DNA of 64,000 nucleotides from Tsukamurella tyrosinosolvens (GTDB lineage: Bacteria; Actinomycetota; Actinomycetes; Mycobacteriales; Mycobacteriaceae). The position numbers were made by a program, and so were the translations under genes. This document shows, piece after piece, positions 1-9,370 of the stretch. A model generated the notes under the pieces. It was not told the origin of the DNA. It made no database searches and saw nothing but the letters and a program-made list of their open reading frames with translations. The DNA is taken from assembly GCF_900104775.1 (NCBI RefSeq), contig NZ_FNSA01000003.1, forward strand, positions 3,224,001-3,288,000, in the 5' to 3' direction. Position 1 is the first letter of the stretch. Every line of letters starts with the position of its first letter.

Positions 1-155
1 GTGGCGACGAGGAGGAGCTCGATCACCTTCGGCTTGGTCAGCGCGATGTACGCGAGCACCGTCTGCCAGGCGCGTCCGGCGAAGGACGCGGGGACCGGCG
101 CGGCCGCCGAGCGAGCGTCTGGGGTGTTCGTCCCGTGCCCGCCCTTGAAAACCAT
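1..155 (-). CDS. ctaB: Protoheme IX farnesyltransferase, N-terminal part (cut by window edge)
   Basis: This is the first 51 codons of the membrane prenyltransferase that converts protoheme IX to heme O for cytochrome oxidase. After a short Ala/Pro-rich cytoplasmic leader the frame reads AYIALTKPKVIELLLVAT, the conserved start of helix 1 in the CtaB/UbiA family. The ATG at 155-153 has an AGGAG-type ribosome site about 12 bases upstream. It is divergent from tkt, the arrangement known from mycobacteria and corynebacteria. The remaining roughly 250 codons, including both Asp-rich motifs, lie outside the window. Confidence 0.85.
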   Translation of the reverse strand, partial: MVFKGGHGTNTPDARSAAAPVPASFAGRAWQTVLAYIALTKPKVIELLLVA

Positions 156-459
156 CTGTGCCGCACTCTCTCCTGACGGGTCCGGGCGTAGCCGGACTCA
201 CTTCCTCCCCGGTCGGGGCTGACCGACCGCGGGCGGTGGGACAGCTGTCCCGCCGCGGGTCCGCGACCGGCGCCGACCCCATCTACTACGAGCCATGGTA
301 GTCCTCCGGTCCCGCGTCGCCGAATCGGGTTCACCGCCGCGGAGCGGGGCGACGGCCACCCGTCGACCTACCCGGTAGTTTCCGCAGACCGTGCGTCGCC
401 GCCGAGTAGGGTTCACACTTGAGCACGCACGCCCACACGACCAGGAGAGTCCGCCAGCC
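156..459. promoter_or_regulatory. Divergent ctaB-tkt intergenic region with a 24-bp near-palindrome
   Basis: These 304 bases contain no credible gene. They must carry divergent promoters for ctaB and the tkt operon. A perfect 14-bp palindrome, GGGACAGCTGTCCC, lies at 238-251 and extends to 233-256 with one mismatched pair. A TAGGGT (407-412) before tkt could be a -10 element, without an obvious -35. Assigning the palindrome to any regulator would be guesswork. Confidence 0.5.
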
Positions 460-2559
460 GTGACCAGCACCGCCGAGATCCACGCCCTCACCACGCCGCA
501 TCACCCCGCCGACTGGACCGATCTCGACACGCGTGCGGTGGACACCGCCCGGGTGCTGGCGGCCGACGCGGTGCAGAAGGTCGGTAACGGCCATCCCGGC
601 ACCGCCATGAGCCTCGCTCCCCTGGCCTACACCCTGTTCCAGAAGGTCATGGTCCACGACCCGTCGGACACGCACTGGATCGGCCGCGACCGGTTCGTCC
701 TGTCCTGCGGCCACTCGAGCCTGACGCTGTACCTGCAGCTCTACTTGGGCGGCTTCGGCCTGGAGCTGAGCGATCTCGAGGCGCTGCGCACCGAGGGCTC
801 CCTGACCCCCGGCCACCCCGAGTACGGGCACACCAAGGGCGTCGAGATCACCACCGGCCCGCTGGGCCAGGGCCTCGCGTCCGCTGTGGGCATGGCGATG
901 GCCTCGCGCTACGAGCGCGGCCTGTTCGACCCGGAGGCGGCGCCGGGCACCAGCCCGTTCGACCACTTCGTCTACGTCATCGCCTCCGACGGCGACATCG
1001 AGGAGGGCGTGACCTCCGAGGCGTCCTCGCTGGCGGGCACGCAGCAGCTGGGCAACCTCGTCGTCTTCTACGACGACAACAAGATCTCCATCGAGCACAA
1101 CACCGACATCGCCCTGTCGGAGGACGTGGCCAAGCGCTACGAGGCGTACGGCTGGCACGTCCAGTACGTCGAGGGCGGCGAGAACGTCACCGCGATCGAG
1201 GAGGCCGTCGCGGCCGCCAAGGCGGTCACCGACAAGCCGTCGATCATCGTCCTGCGCACGATCATCGGCTTCCCCGCCCCCAACAAGATGAACACGGGCG
1301 GAGTGCACGGCTCCGCGCTGGGCGCCGACGAGGTGGCCGCGGTCAAGGAGATCCTCGGCTTCGACCCCGCGAAGGACTTCGACGTGGCCCCCGAAGTCAT
1401 CGCGCACGCGCGCGAGCTGGTGAAGCGCGGTCGGTCCGCGCACGAGGCGTGGAACGCGACGTTCGACGCCTGGGCCGCCACCAACCCGGAGCGCAAGGCG
1501 CTGCTGGACCGGCTCGAGGCCGGCACGCTGCCCGCGGGCTGGGACGCCGAGTTGCCCACCTGGAGCGTCGACGACAAGGCCATCGCGACCCGCGCCGCGT
1601 CGGGCGCCTTCCTCGCGGCCGCCGGGCAGACCCTGCCCGAGCTGTGGGGCGGCTCCGCCGACCTCGCGGGCTCGAACAACACCACGATCAAGGGCGCCGA
1701 TTCCTTCGGCCCCACGTCGATCTCGACCGAGGACTGGAACGCACAGCCCTACGGCCGCACCCTGCACTTCGGCATCCGCGAGCACGCGATGGGCTCGATC
1801 CTCAACGGCATCGTGCTGCACGGCAAGACCCGCCCCTACGCGGGCACCTTCCTCCAGTTCGCGGACTACATGCGCCCCGCCGTCCGCCTCGCGGCCCTCA
1901 TGGACATCGACCCGATCTACGTGTGGACGCACGACTCGGTCGGTCTCGGCGAGGACGGCCCGACGCACCAGCCGGTCGAGCACCTCGCCGCGCTCCGCGC
2001 GATCCCGGGCCTGAACGTGGTCCGCCCGGCCGACGCCAACGAGACCGTCGCGGCGTGGAAGGCCACCCTCGAGCGCACCGGCGGCAACGGCCCCACCGGC
2101 CTGATCCTCACCCGCCAGGGCGTGCCGATCCTGCCCGGGACGTCCGCCGAGGGCGTCGCGCGCGGCGGCTACGTCCTCAAGGATGCCGACGGTGCCACCC
2201 CCGACGTCATCATCATCGGCACCGGCTCCGAGGTGCAGCTGGCACTGCAGGCCGCGGACCTGCTCGCCGCGAAGGGCATCGGCGCGCGCGTCGTCTCCAT
2301 GCCCTCGGTCGAGTGGTTCCACGCCCAGGACAAGGCGTACCAGGACAGCGTGCTGCCGCCTGCGGTCAAGGCGCGCGTCGCCGTCGAGGCCGGCATCGCC
2401 CAGTCGTGGTGGCGCATCGTCGGCGGCTTCGGCGAGGTCGTGTCGCTCGAGCACTTCGGCGAGTCCGCCTCCGACAAGGTCCTGTTCGCTAAGTACGGAT
2501 TCACCGGCGAGAACGTGGCCCAGAAGGCCGAGCAGTCCCTCGCCAACCTGAAGGGATAA
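460..2559 (+). CDS. tkt: Transketolase
   Basis: This thiamine-diphosphate enzyme moves two-carbon units between pentose, triose, tetrose and hexose phosphates in the non-oxidative pentose phosphate pathway. The 699 residues match the usual transketolase length. Visible landmarks are GNGHPG with H45, the ThDP/Mg motif beginning with D177 (DGDIEEG), and the pyrimidine-domain segment GIREHAMG. The GTG at 460 is chosen because CCAGGAGAG (441-449) sits about 10 bases upstream; the frame stays open to 391 but that N-terminus is not family-like. It leads the tkt-tal-zwf-opcA-pgl operon, with tal starting 7 bases after its stop. Confidence 0.97.
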   Translation: MTSTAEIHALTTPHHPADWTDLDTRAVDTARVLAADAVQKVGNGHPGTAMSLAPLAYTLFQKVMVHDPSDTHWIGRDRFVLSCGHSSLTLYLQLYLGGFGLELSDLEALRTEGSLTPGHPEYGHTKGVEITTGPLGQGLASAVGMAMASRYERGLFDPEAAPGTSPFDHFVYVIASDGDIEEGVTSEASSLAGTQQLGNLVVFYDDNKISIEHNTDIALSEDVAKRYEAYGWHVQYVEGGENVTAIEEAVAAAKAVTDKPSIIVLRTIIGFPAPNKMNTGGVHGSALGADEVAAVKEILGFDPAKDFDVAPEVIAHARELVKRGRSAHEAWNATFDAWAATNPERKALLDRLEAGTLPAGWDAELPTWSVDDKAIATRAASGAFLAAAGQTLPELWGGSADLAGSNNTTIKGADSFGPTSISTEDWNAQPYGRTLHFGIREHAMGSILNGIVLHGKTRPYAGTFLQFADYMRPAVRLAALMDIDPIYVWTHDSVGLGEDGPTHQPVEHLAALRAIPGLNVVRPADANETVAAWKATLERTGGNGPTGLILTRQGVPILPGTSAEGVARGGYVLKDADGATPDVIIIGTGSEVQLALQAADLLAAKGIGARVVSMPSVEWFHAQDKAYQDSVLPPAVKARVAVEAGIAQSWWRIVGGFGEVVSLEHFGESASDKVLFAKYGFTGENVAQKAEQSLANLKG

Positions 2560-2566
2560 CCACACC

Positions 2567-3673
2567 ATGGCTCAGAACCCGAATCTCGCCGCGCTCTACG
2601 AGGCCGGCGTCTCCGTCTGGCTCGACGACCTCTCGCGCGGCCTGATCCAGTCCGGCAAGCTCGCGGAGCTCCCGCAGACGGACTCCGTCACCGGCGTCAC
2701 CACGAACCCGGCGATCTTCCAGTCCGCGCTGTCCAAGGGCACCGAGTACGACGAGCAGGTGCGCGAGCTCGCCGCCCGCGGCGCCGACGTCGACCAGACG
2801 ATCCGCACCGTCACCACCGACGACGTCCGCGCGGCGTGCGACGTGCTGGCCCCCGTCTTCGAGCGGACCGGCGGCGTCGACGGTCGCGTCTCGATCGAGG
2901 TCGACCCGCGCCTCGCGCACGACACCGAGGGCACCGTCGCGCAGGCGATCGAGCTGCACAAGATCGTCGACCGGCCGAACGTGCTCATCAAGATCCCCGC
3001 CACCCTCGCCGGGCTGCCCGCGATCACCCGCGTCATCGCCGAGGGCATCTCGGTGAACGTGACGCTGATCTTCTCGGTCGAGCGTCACCGCCAGGTCATG
3101 GACGCCTACCTCGACGGCATCGAGGCGGCGGCCGCGGCCGGCCGGAACGTGGCCGAGATCTACTCCGTCGCGTCGTTCTTCGTCTCCCGCGTGGACACCG
3201 AGATCGACAAGCGCCTGGACGCGATCGGCACCGACGCGGCGCTCGCCCTGCGCGGTAAGGCGGGCCTCGCCAACGCGCGCCTGGCCTACGCCGCCTACGA
3301 GGAGATCTTCGGCGCCGCCCGGTTCGCCGCGATCGAGGGCGCCAACGTGCAGCGGCCGCTGTGGGCGTCGACGGGCGTGAAGAACCCGGCGTACCCCGAC
3401 ACCCTGTACGTCGCGGAGCTGATCGCGCCGAACACCGTGAACACCATGCCCGGCGCCACGATGGCGGCGTTCGCCGATCACGGCACGGTCACCGACGGCA
3501 CGATCATCGGTCGCGCCGAGGAGTCGGCGCAGGTCTTCGCCGACCTGCAGGGCGCGGGCGTCGACCTCGCGGCCGTCTTCGAGCTCCTCGAGACCGAGGG
3601 CGTGGAGAAGTTCGAGCAGGCCTGGCAGCAGTTGCTCGACGCGACCGCCGAGCAGCTCAAGGCCGGGGCCTAG
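2567..3673 (+). CDS. tal: Transaldolase
   Basis: Transaldolase exchanges a dihydroxyacetone unit between sedoheptulose-7-phosphate and glyceraldehyde-3-phosphate, linking the pentose phosphate pathway to glycolysis. The 368-residue length fits the long actinobacterial/cyanobacterial subfamily. The Schiff-base lysine is K142 in NVLIKIPAT, and the TTNPAIFQ motif lies near the N-terminus. It starts 7 bases after tkt and ends 6 bases before zwf, so the genes are almost certainly co-transcribed. Confidence 0.96.
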   Translation: MAQNPNLAALYEAGVSVWLDDLSRGLIQSGKLAELPQTDSVTGVTTNPAIFQSALSKGTEYDEQVRELAARGADVDQTIRTVTTDDVRAACDVLAPVFERTGGVDGRVSIEVDPRLAHDTEGTVAQAIELHKIVDRPNVLIKIPATLAGLPAITRVIAEGISVNVTLIFSVERHRQVMDAYLDGIEAAAAAGRNVAEIYSVASFFVSRVDTEIDKRLDAIGTDAALALRGKAGLANARLAYAAYEEIFGAARFAAIEGANVQRPLWASTGVKNPAYPDTLYVAELIAPNTVNTMPGATMAAFADHGTVTDGTIIGRAEESAQVFADLQGAGVDLAAVFELLETEGVEKFEQAWQQLLDATAEQLKAGA

Positions 3674-3679
3674 CACCCG

Positions 3680-5200
3680 GTGACCTGGACCAATCCGCTC
3701 CGGGACCCCCGCGATCGTCGCCTGCCGAGGATCGCGGGGCCCTCGTCCCTGGTGATCTTCGGCGTCACGGGCGACCTGTCCCGGCGCAAGCTGATGCCCG
3801 CCGTGTACGACTTGGCCAACCGCGGCCTGCTCCCGCCCGGCTTCTCGCTGGTGGGCTTCGGCCGCCGCCCGTGGACCGATGAGGACTTCGCGGCGACGGT
3901 CCGGGAGGCAGCGAAGGCACACTCGCGCACCGAGTTCCGGGACGACGTCTGGGAGCGCCTGGCCGAGGGCATCCGGTTCGTCCAGGGCGCGTTCGACGAT
4001 GACGACTCCTTCGACCGGCTCTCGGCGGCGCTGGCCGACCTGGACGCCGAGCGCGGCACCGGCGGCAACACCGCGTTCTACCTCTCCATCCCGCCGGACG
4101 CCTTCCCGACGGTGTGCGAGCAGCTCAAGCGCTCGGGCCTCGCCGATCAGTCCGAGGGCTGGCGGCGCGTGGTGATCGAGAAGCCCTTCGGGCACGACCT
4201 CGAGTCCGCGCAGAAGCTCAACGCGGTGGTCAACGACGTCTTCGCCGAGGATTCGGTCTTCCGGATCGATCACTACCTCGGCAAGGAGACGGTGCAGAAC
4301 ATCCTCGCGCTGCGCTTCGCGAACCAGCTGTTCGAGCCGACCTGGAACAGCCACTACGTGGACAGCGTCCAGATCACCATGGCCGAGGACATCGGCCTCG
4401 GTGGCCGCGCCGGCTACTACGACGGCATCGGCGCCGCCCGCGACGTGATCCAGAACCACCTGCTGCAGCTCATGGCGCTGGTGGCGATGGAGGAACCGAC
4501 CAGCTTCCACCCGGCGGAGCTGCAGGCGGAGAAGATCAAGGTGCTCTCGGCGACGTCGCCCGTCGAGCCGCTCGCTGAGACGTCCGCGCGCGGCCAGTAC
4601 GGGCCCGGCTGGCAGGGCAGCGAGAAGGTCGTGGGCCTGCTCCAGGAGGAGGGCTTCAGCGAGACCTCCACCACCGAGACCTACGCCGCGATCACCGTCG
4701 AGATCGCCTCCCGGCGGTGGGCGGGCGTGCCCTTCTACCTGCGCACGGGCAAGCGGCTGGGGCGCCGCGTCACCGAGATCGCGCTGATGTTCAAGCGCGC
4801 CCCGCACCTGCCCTTCGATGACACCATGACCGAGGAACTGGGCCAGAACGCGCTCGTCATCCGCGTGCAACCCGACGAGGGCGTGACCCTCCGGTTCGGC
4901 TCGAAGGTGCCGGGCAGCTCCATGGAGGTCCGCGACGTCAACATGGACTTCAGCTACGGCGAGGCCTTCACGGTGAGCTCGCCGGAGGCCTACGAGCGGC
5001 TGATCCTCGACGTGCTGCTGGGCGAGCCGTCGCTGTTCCCGGTGAACGCCGAGGTCGAGCTGTCCTGGAAGATCCTCGATCCGGTGCTCGCACTGTGGGC
5101 CGAGGGCGGCCGGCCCGAGGAGTACGAGTCCGGGTCGTGGGGCCCGGCGTCGGCCGATGCGATGCTGGCCCGGACCGGAAGGACGTGGCGGCGCCCATGA
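3680..5200 (+). CDS. zwf: Glucose-6-phosphate 1-dehydrogenase
   Basis: This catalyses the NADP-linked oxidation of glucose-6-phosphate, the entry step of the oxidative pentose phosphate pathway. The 506-residue protein has the Rossmann motif GVTGDLSRRKL (residues 28-38) and the substrate-site motif RIDHYLGKE (R195 to E203). The start is GTG at 3680. Its TGA overlaps the opcA ATG in an ATGA junction, implying translational coupling with the protein known to support G6PDH assembly or activity in actinobacteria. Confidence 0.97.
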   Translation: MTWTNPLRDPRDRRLPRIAGPSSLVIFGVTGDLSRRKLMPAVYDLANRGLLPPGFSLVGFGRRPWTDEDFAATVREAAKAHSRTEFRDDVWERLAEGIRFVQGAFDDDDSFDRLSAALADLDAERGTGGNTAFYLSIPPDAFPTVCEQLKRSGLADQSEGWRRVVIEKPFGHDLESAQKLNAVVNDVFAEDSVFRIDHYLGKETVQNILALRFANQLFEPTWNSHYVDSVQITMAEDIGLGGRAGYYDGIGAARDVIQNHLLQLMALVAMEEPTSFHPAELQAEKIKVLSATSPVEPLAETSARGQYGPGWQGSEKVVGLLQEEGFSETSTTETYAAITVEIASRRWAGVPFYLRTGKRLGRRVTEIALMFKRAPHLPFDDTMTEELGQNALVIRVQPDEGVTLRFGSKVPGSSMEVRDVNMDFSYGEAFTVSSPEAYERLILDVLLGEPSLFPVNAEVELSWKILDPVLALWAEGGRPEEYESGSWGPASADAMLARTGRTWRRP

Positions 5201-6111
5201 TTCTCGATCTCCCGGACACCTCCACGCAGGACGTCTCGAAGCAACTGGTCCGCCTGCGCGAGTCGGGCGGCGCGGTCACCCTGGGCCGCGTGCTGACGCT
5301 CATCATCTCCGCGGAGGAGGGCGAGCCCACCGAGAGCGCGATCGAGGCCACCAACGCCGCGTCGCGCGAGCACCCGTGCCGCGTGATCGTGGTGGCCCGC
5401 GGCCCCCGCGCCGAACGGACCCGCCTCGACGCCCAGATCCGCGTGGGCGGCGACGCCGGCGCGTCGGAGGTCGTGGTGCTGCGCCTGTTCGGCGAGCTGG
5501 CCGATCACGGCGCGTCCGTGATCGTGCCGTTCCTGCTCCCCGATACGCCCGTCGTCGCCTGGTGGCCCGGCGCGGCGCCCGCGGTGCCGTCCGCCGACAA
5601 GGTGGGCGCGCTCGCGACGCGCCGCATCACCGACGCCACCGCGTCCGACGATTCCGTGGCGGTCCTGGCCGGCCGCCGCGACGGATTCGCCCCCGGCGAC
5701 TCGGATCTGGCGTGGTCGCGGATCACCCCGTGGCGCGCGCTCCTGGCGTCGGCGCTGGACCAGCCACCGTTCGAGCCGATCACCTCCGCGGTGGTCACAG
5801 GCCCGTCGAACAGCCCCGGCATCGACCTGCTCGCGGGCTGGCTCCGCGCGCAGCTCGACGTCCCCGTCCGGCGCCGCGCCGGCAGCTTCGAGGTGCAGCT
5901 CGACCGCGCGAGCGGGCCGCTGCGCCTCGAGTTCGACCAGAACTCCACGGCCGTCCTCGTCCGGCCCGGGCAGCCCGACGGCCGCGTCGCGATCCGGCGC
6001 CGGGACGTGGCGGACTGCCTCGCGGAGGAGCTGCGGCGCCTCGACGACGACGACATCTACTACACGGCGTTGGGCGGCGTGTCCGACGTGGACCGATCGG
6101 AGATGCCCTGA
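5197..6111 (+). CDS. opcA: OpcA, glucose-6-phosphate dehydrogenase assembly protein
   Basis: OpcA is a non-catalytic partner of G6PDH, first described in cyanobacteria and conserved next to zwf in actinobacteria. The 304-residue reading starts MILDLPDT at an ATG that overlaps the zwf stop by four bases; the frame extends upstream to 5095 but only inside zwf. The central segment with the Trp-rich PVVAWWPG is typical of the family. The stop shares one base with the pgl ATG (TGATG). Assignment rests on order as well as sequence. Confidence 0.93.
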   Translation: MILDLPDTSTQDVSKQLVRLRESGGAVTLGRVLTLIISAEEGEPTESAIEATNAASREHPCRVIVVARGPRAERTRLDAQIRVGGDAGASEVVVLRLFGELADHGASVIVPFLLPDTPVVAWWPGAAPAVPSADKVGALATRRITDATASDDSVAVLAGRRDGFAPGDSDLAWSRITPWRALLASALDQPPFEPITSAVVTGPSNSPGIDLLAGWLRAQLDVPVRRRAGSFEVQLDRASGPLRLEFDQNSTAVLVRPGQPDGRVAIRRRDVADCLAEELRRLDDDDIYYTALGGVSDVDRSEMP

Positions 6112-6869
6112 TGACCGAGCCCACCGTCCGCACGTTCGACGATGCCGACGCCCTCGTCGCGGCGGCCGCCGACGACCTGGTGGCGGTGATCGAGCGGGCG
6201 CAGGCCGAGCGGGGCTTCGCCTCGATCGTGCTGACCGGCGGCACCAACGGCAACGCGCTCTCGGCGGCGCTGCGGGACAGGGTGATCGACTGGTCGCGGA
6301 TCGACGTCTTCTTCGGCGACGAGCGCTTCGTCGCGGGCGACGACCCGGACCGCAACGTGCTGCAGGCCGAGGACGCGCTGCTCGCCCACGTGCCGATCCC
6401 GGACGCGAACGTCTACCGCTTCCCCGCCTCCGACGAGTTCAGCGGCGACGGAGCCCTGGCGGCCCGCGTCTACGCGAAGCGATTGGCGGACAACGCCTCC
6501 GCCCGTGGCAACGCCGTCACGGCGGGCGAGGGCACGGTGCCGCGGTTCGACGTTCACCTGCTCGGCATGGGCGGCGAGGGCCACATCAACTCGCTCTTCC
6601 CGGACACCGACGCGGTCCGCGAGACGGAGGCCGTCGTGGTGTCGGTGCGCGACTCCCCCAAGCCGCCGCCGCGGCGCCTCACGCTCACCCTGCCGGCGGT
6701 CGGCGCCGCTCGCCGCGTGTGGCTGCTCGTCTCCGGCGCCGAGAAGGCCGAGGCCGTGGCCGCCGGCGTCGGCGGCGCCTCGCCCGAGGACTGGCCCTGC
6801 GCCGGCGCGCACGGCTCCGAGGAGACCGTCTGGTACCTCGACGGTGCCGCCGCCTCCCAGCTCGGCTAG
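6111..6869 (+). CDS. pgl: 6-phosphogluconolactonase
   Basis: This hydrolyses 6-phosphogluconolactone, the product of Zwf. The 252-residue protein belongs to the glucosamine-6-phosphate isomerase/lactonase (DevB) family: LTGGTNG near the N-terminus, VFFGDERFV, and the active-site segment GMGGEGHINSLFP. The start is fixed by the one-base overlap with the opcA stop. It closes the operon; 6-phosphogluconate dehydrogenase is not in the window. Its last four bases overlap the last four of the convergent VOC gene. Confidence 0.95.
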   Translation: MTEPTVRTFDDADALVAAAADDLVAVIERAQAERGFASIVLTGGTNGNALSAALRDRVIDWSRIDVFFGDERFVAGDDPDRNVLQAEDALLAHVPIPDANVYRFPASDEFSGDGALAARVYAKRLADNASARGNAVTAGEGTVPRFDVHLLGMGGEGHINSLFPDTDAVRETEAVVVSVRDSPKPPPRRLTLTLPAVGAARRVWLLVSGAEKAEAVAAGVGGASPEDWPCAGAHGSEETVWYLDGAAASQLG

Positions 6870-7558
6870 GACTGCTCCAGCACGATCGTCGGGACGCCCA
6901 GCGCGGGGTCCTTGACCGTGGCGACCCGCGTACCCGGCTTCGCGCCGCGCCGCACATCGCTCACGGTGATGCCCTGCTCGGTCAGGCGGGTGTGCGTCGC
7001 GTCCGCGTCGACGGTGCGCCACGCCACGCCCCACAGGCCGTCCGGGCCCGCTGGGTCGGCGTCCTCCCCCTCCTGCAGGACGACCTCGACGAGCAGGTCG
7101 CCGCGGCGGAAGAACAACTGGTGCACGCCCCACGACTGCACCCGGTCCAGGCGCAGGTCGAAGTCGAGCCGGCCGCACAGCGTCGCGATGATGCGGTCGC
7201 GGTTCGGCGAGGTGAGCACGACGTGGTCGACGCCGGTGATCTCCGCGCCCGGCCCGGCCGCGGGTTCCGTCGGGCCCGCGAGACCGAGAACGAGTCCGTC
7301 GGCGGCACCGGCGAATCCGGCGCCGATATCGGTCAGCGGCAAGCCGCGCCGCTCGGCGAGCGTCGCCGCCGCGGCGACGTCGTCCGCGGCGACGAGCAGG
7401 CCTGAGCTCTTGGCCCACGACGGTGCGCCGACCGTCACATCGATCCCGCCCGCGGTGTATCGCTCCGCCGGGTCGCCGCCGAGCAGCCGGGCGTGCGCGA
7501 CTCGCGCTTCGGTCGGGACGTCGAGGATCAGCAGGTCACGCGCAGCGTCGAAGGTCAC
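6866..7558 (-). CDS. VOC (glyoxalase/bleomycin-resistance fold) protein
   Basis: A 230-residue protein with a clear second VOC module: ITGVDHVVLTSPNRD starts one beta-alpha-beta unit and LFFRRGDLLVEVVLQ the metal-side strand. The N-terminal half looks like a degenerate first module. Members include glyoxalases, ring-cleavage dioxygenases and metal-thiol enzymes, so the substrate cannot be read from sequence. The start is GTG at 7558. It runs convergently into pgl and lies 21 bases downstream (in its own direction) of the type VII cassette, so it may be the last gene of that transcript. Confidence 0.75.
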   Translation of the reverse strand: MTFDAARDLLILDVPTEARVAHARLLGGDPAERYTAGGIDVTVGAPSWAKSSGLLVAADDVAAAATLAERRGLPLTDIGAGFAGAADGLVLGLAGPTEPAAGPGAEITGVDHVVLTSPNRDRIIATLCGRLDFDLRLDRVQSWGVHQLFFRRGDLLVEVVLQEGEDADPAGPDGLWGVAWRTVDADATHTRLTEQGITVSDVRRGAKPGTRVATVKDPALGVPTIVLEQS

Positions 7559-7579
7559 CCCGCCATCCTGCCGTAGCTG

Positions 7580-8521
7580 CTACGCCGGGGCTGATTCGGA
7601 CCACGCCGACCATCCGTCGCCCATCGCCTTGATTCCACTGGTCCCCGCTGACACGGCGACCTCGCCGAGCGAGGAGACGGGGCTGTTTCCGGCGAGATGG
7701 AAGGCGGTCTGAACGACGACGCCGTCATCGACCGCGCGGGTCGTCGCCGCGGCCACGTTGTCGATGCCGGTGCTGGTGCGCTTCAGTGCCCGCGCGGCCG
7801 TACCGAGAGCGGACACCTTCTCGGCGAGCGCCTCCAGCTTGGTCGTGAGCTTGCGCAGCACCCCGGCGAACTTCTGGGCGAGGGTCGCGCCGCGCAGCAG
7901 GATCGAGTTCGTCGCCGCGACGACCGAGGCACCGCCGGTGGGAACCGATGACGCCGTGGCGGCGGCGTAGCTCGCGGCGGCCCACACCGCGAGGGACGCG
8001 AGCTCGTCTCTGATGAAGTTGCGGACCTCGACGACGAGGGCTCCCGCGATGCTCACCCCGGTCGCAGTGGCTCTCGCCGCGGTGCCGAGAGCCTCACTGT
8101 GCTCGGCGAGAGCGGTCGTGGCCTTGCGATACGCGTCGGCATCGACACCCGACCACCCGGACGACGTGGCGGACGAAGCCGTCCGCACCGCATCGGCGAC
8201 GCCGGCGAGTGGGGTGGCGACCTTCTCGGTCCAGAGTTCGCTCAGATCCTCGATCTTGTCCGGATTTCCGGAGACGGCGTCGAGGGACGACTTCAGCGCC
8301 GGGATCGCCTCGATGACCCAGCCCACGCCCGAGGCGAAGAAGGTGCCGATCGGATCCTGCACAGCACTGCTCACTTCGGAGCCGATGCTCACGACCGCGG
8401 CGAGTAGCCCCATCGCGCTCTGATCCTCGACCACCGCCTCCGCAGCGTCGACCACGGCTTCGGCGAGTGGCACCCCCGCGACCGCATCGCCGACGGTGCC
8501 GATCACGCCGTCGCCGCTCAT
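7580..8521 (-). CDS. Large WXG100-like type VII secretion substrate candidate
   Basis: A 313-residue Ala-rich, mostly helical protein. The middle (about residues 85-155) reads like a WXG100/EspA-type helical hairpin: NPDKIEDLSELW, a long helix, then SGWSGVDADAYR with the W-x-G turn. The rest is hydrophobic Ala/Ser/Thr-rich helix, and no toxin domain is recognisable. The ATG at 8521 overlaps the stop of the upstream EspC-like gene (ATGA); an earlier start would run into that gene. With its two upstream genes it forms a compact ESX-associated cassette without secretion machinery. Function is unknown; EspA- or EspB-like structural substrate is the best analogy. Confidence 0.6.
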   Translation of the reverse strand: MSGDGVIGTVGDAVAGVPLAEAVVDAAEAVVEDQSAMGLLAAVVSIGSEVSSAVQDPIGTFFASGVGWVIEAIPALKSSLDAVSGNPDKIEDLSELWTEKVATPLAGVADAVRTASSATSSGWSGVDADAYRKATTALAEHSEALGTAARATATGVSIAGALVVEVRNFIRDELASLAVWAAASYAAATASSVPTGGASVVAATNSILLRGATLAQKFAGVLRKLTTKLEALAEKVSALGTAARALKRTSTGIDNVAAATTRAVDDGVVVQTAFHLAGNSPVSSLGEVAVSAGTSGIKAMGDGWSAWSESAPA

Positions 8522-8826
8522 CGCCGCCCGGTTTCCGTCAACGCGGTCGCGCCACCCTGATCCGTCTGCTGGTTCACGGTGATGTTCCGCCGGAACTCCG
8601 CGCGGTGCGTCTCGAGCTCGCCGCTGTGCCTCGAGACCGATTCCGTGAGGTCGTCGAGAGCATCGTTCACACGAGTTGCGAGCCATCCGAACAGGGCGCC
8701 GTAGTCGCCGTCACCGACGCGATTGGACGACGACGTCGTCCCGGCCGCGCTCACAGTCGTCGCGATCGTGGTCAGCGCGCTCTCATGGGAGGCCGCGGTG
8801 GCCGGTGAGATCACGCAGTCCGTCAT
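8518..8826 (-). CDS. EspC/EspF-like ESX-associated small protein
   Basis: A 102-residue protein with the size and helical composition of the type VII family that includes mycobacterial EspC and EspF. It begins MTDCVISPATAASHESAL, has a Gly/Asp loop (VGDGDYGALFGWLATRVND) and a second amphipathic helix ending in a polar tail. Both ends overlap neighbours by four bases (ATGA), so the three genes are translationally coupled. A strict YxxxD/E export signal is not obvious. Family membership is inferred from length, helical pattern and context rather than a decisive motif. Confidence 0.55.
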   Translation of the reverse strand: MTDCVISPATAASHESALTTIATTVSAAGTTSSSNRVGDGDYGALFGWLATRVNDALDDLTESVSRHSGELETHRAEFRRNITVNQQTDQGGATALTETGRR

Positions 8827-9158
8827 CGCTCCGCCTCCCCCGTGTACTGATCCCAGAAGTCGAGTCCCGGATAGAACTCGGTGGCGATCGAGTGGACCTC
8901 CCTGGCCGCAGCCTTCTCGGCCAGGGAGGCCGCCGTCATGATCTCCGCGCTCAGAGCCTCCCCCGAGTACTCCATCGCGCGGCCCGCGATCACCACGCCC
9001 GTGAGCCGTCCCCCCATTCCGACGGTGACCCGCACGTCCCCCCGTGCCGCCGTCCCGGTGCCCGATACCCGGGCCAATCGCTCACGAACCTCGTGCGCCT
9101 GCTCGGACGTCTTCTCCGCGTGAGCGGCGTCCGACCAGAACTGCGGTGTCGTGTCCAA
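8823..9158 (-). CDS. YbaB/EbfC-fold protein, EspL-like
   Basis: About 111 residues in the pattern of the YbaB/EbfC nucleoid-protein fold: an N-terminal helix rich in Glu and Arg, then the strand-turn-strand DVRVTVGMGGRLTGVVI, then a long Ala-rich helix. Mycobacterial EspL (Rv3880c) has this fold and accompanies ESX-1 substrates, which fits the neighbours. The TTG at 9158 is preferred because GGGGGAACGAG lies just upstream; an in-frame ATG at 9194 would add 12 residues. It is the first gene of the cassette and its stop overlaps the next ATG. Confidence 0.6.
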   Translation of the reverse strand: MDTTPQFWSDAAHAEKTSEQAHEVRERLARVSGTGTAARGDVRVTVGMGGRLTGVVIAGRAMEYSGEALSAEIMTAASLAEKAAAREVHSIATEFYPGLDFWDQYTGEAER

Positions 9159-9370
9159 CTCGTTCCCCCGATCTCGTTGGTTTTTCCTCCGCATCAATTA
9201 GACGCACCGGCTCCACGAACGGTTCCGAAGATTTTTGCGGCGCCCCCTCGGCACGCCGGTCCACCCTTCCGACCTGCACCTATCCCCCGAATCCTTCACC
9301 CGTGCTTGTTTTCGACGAGCCGGTTCTGATTTAGTGGTGCGGCAACCCTCCGCAGAAAGGTGGTCACCCC

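Noticed and set aside
1-222. Plus-strand frame of 73 codons at the window start
   Set aside because: The opposite strand encodes the conserved N-terminus of CtaB, which explains the region.
331-2568. Long open frame (745 codons) on the minus strand opposite tkt
   Set aside because: Translation is Val/Gly/Arg/Asp-rich with no domain, exactly antisense to a well-conserved transketolase; it is a codon-bias shadow of high GC DNA.
2501-4870. Long minus-strand open frame across tal and zwf
   Set aside because: It spans two genuine genes on the other strand and resembles no protein.
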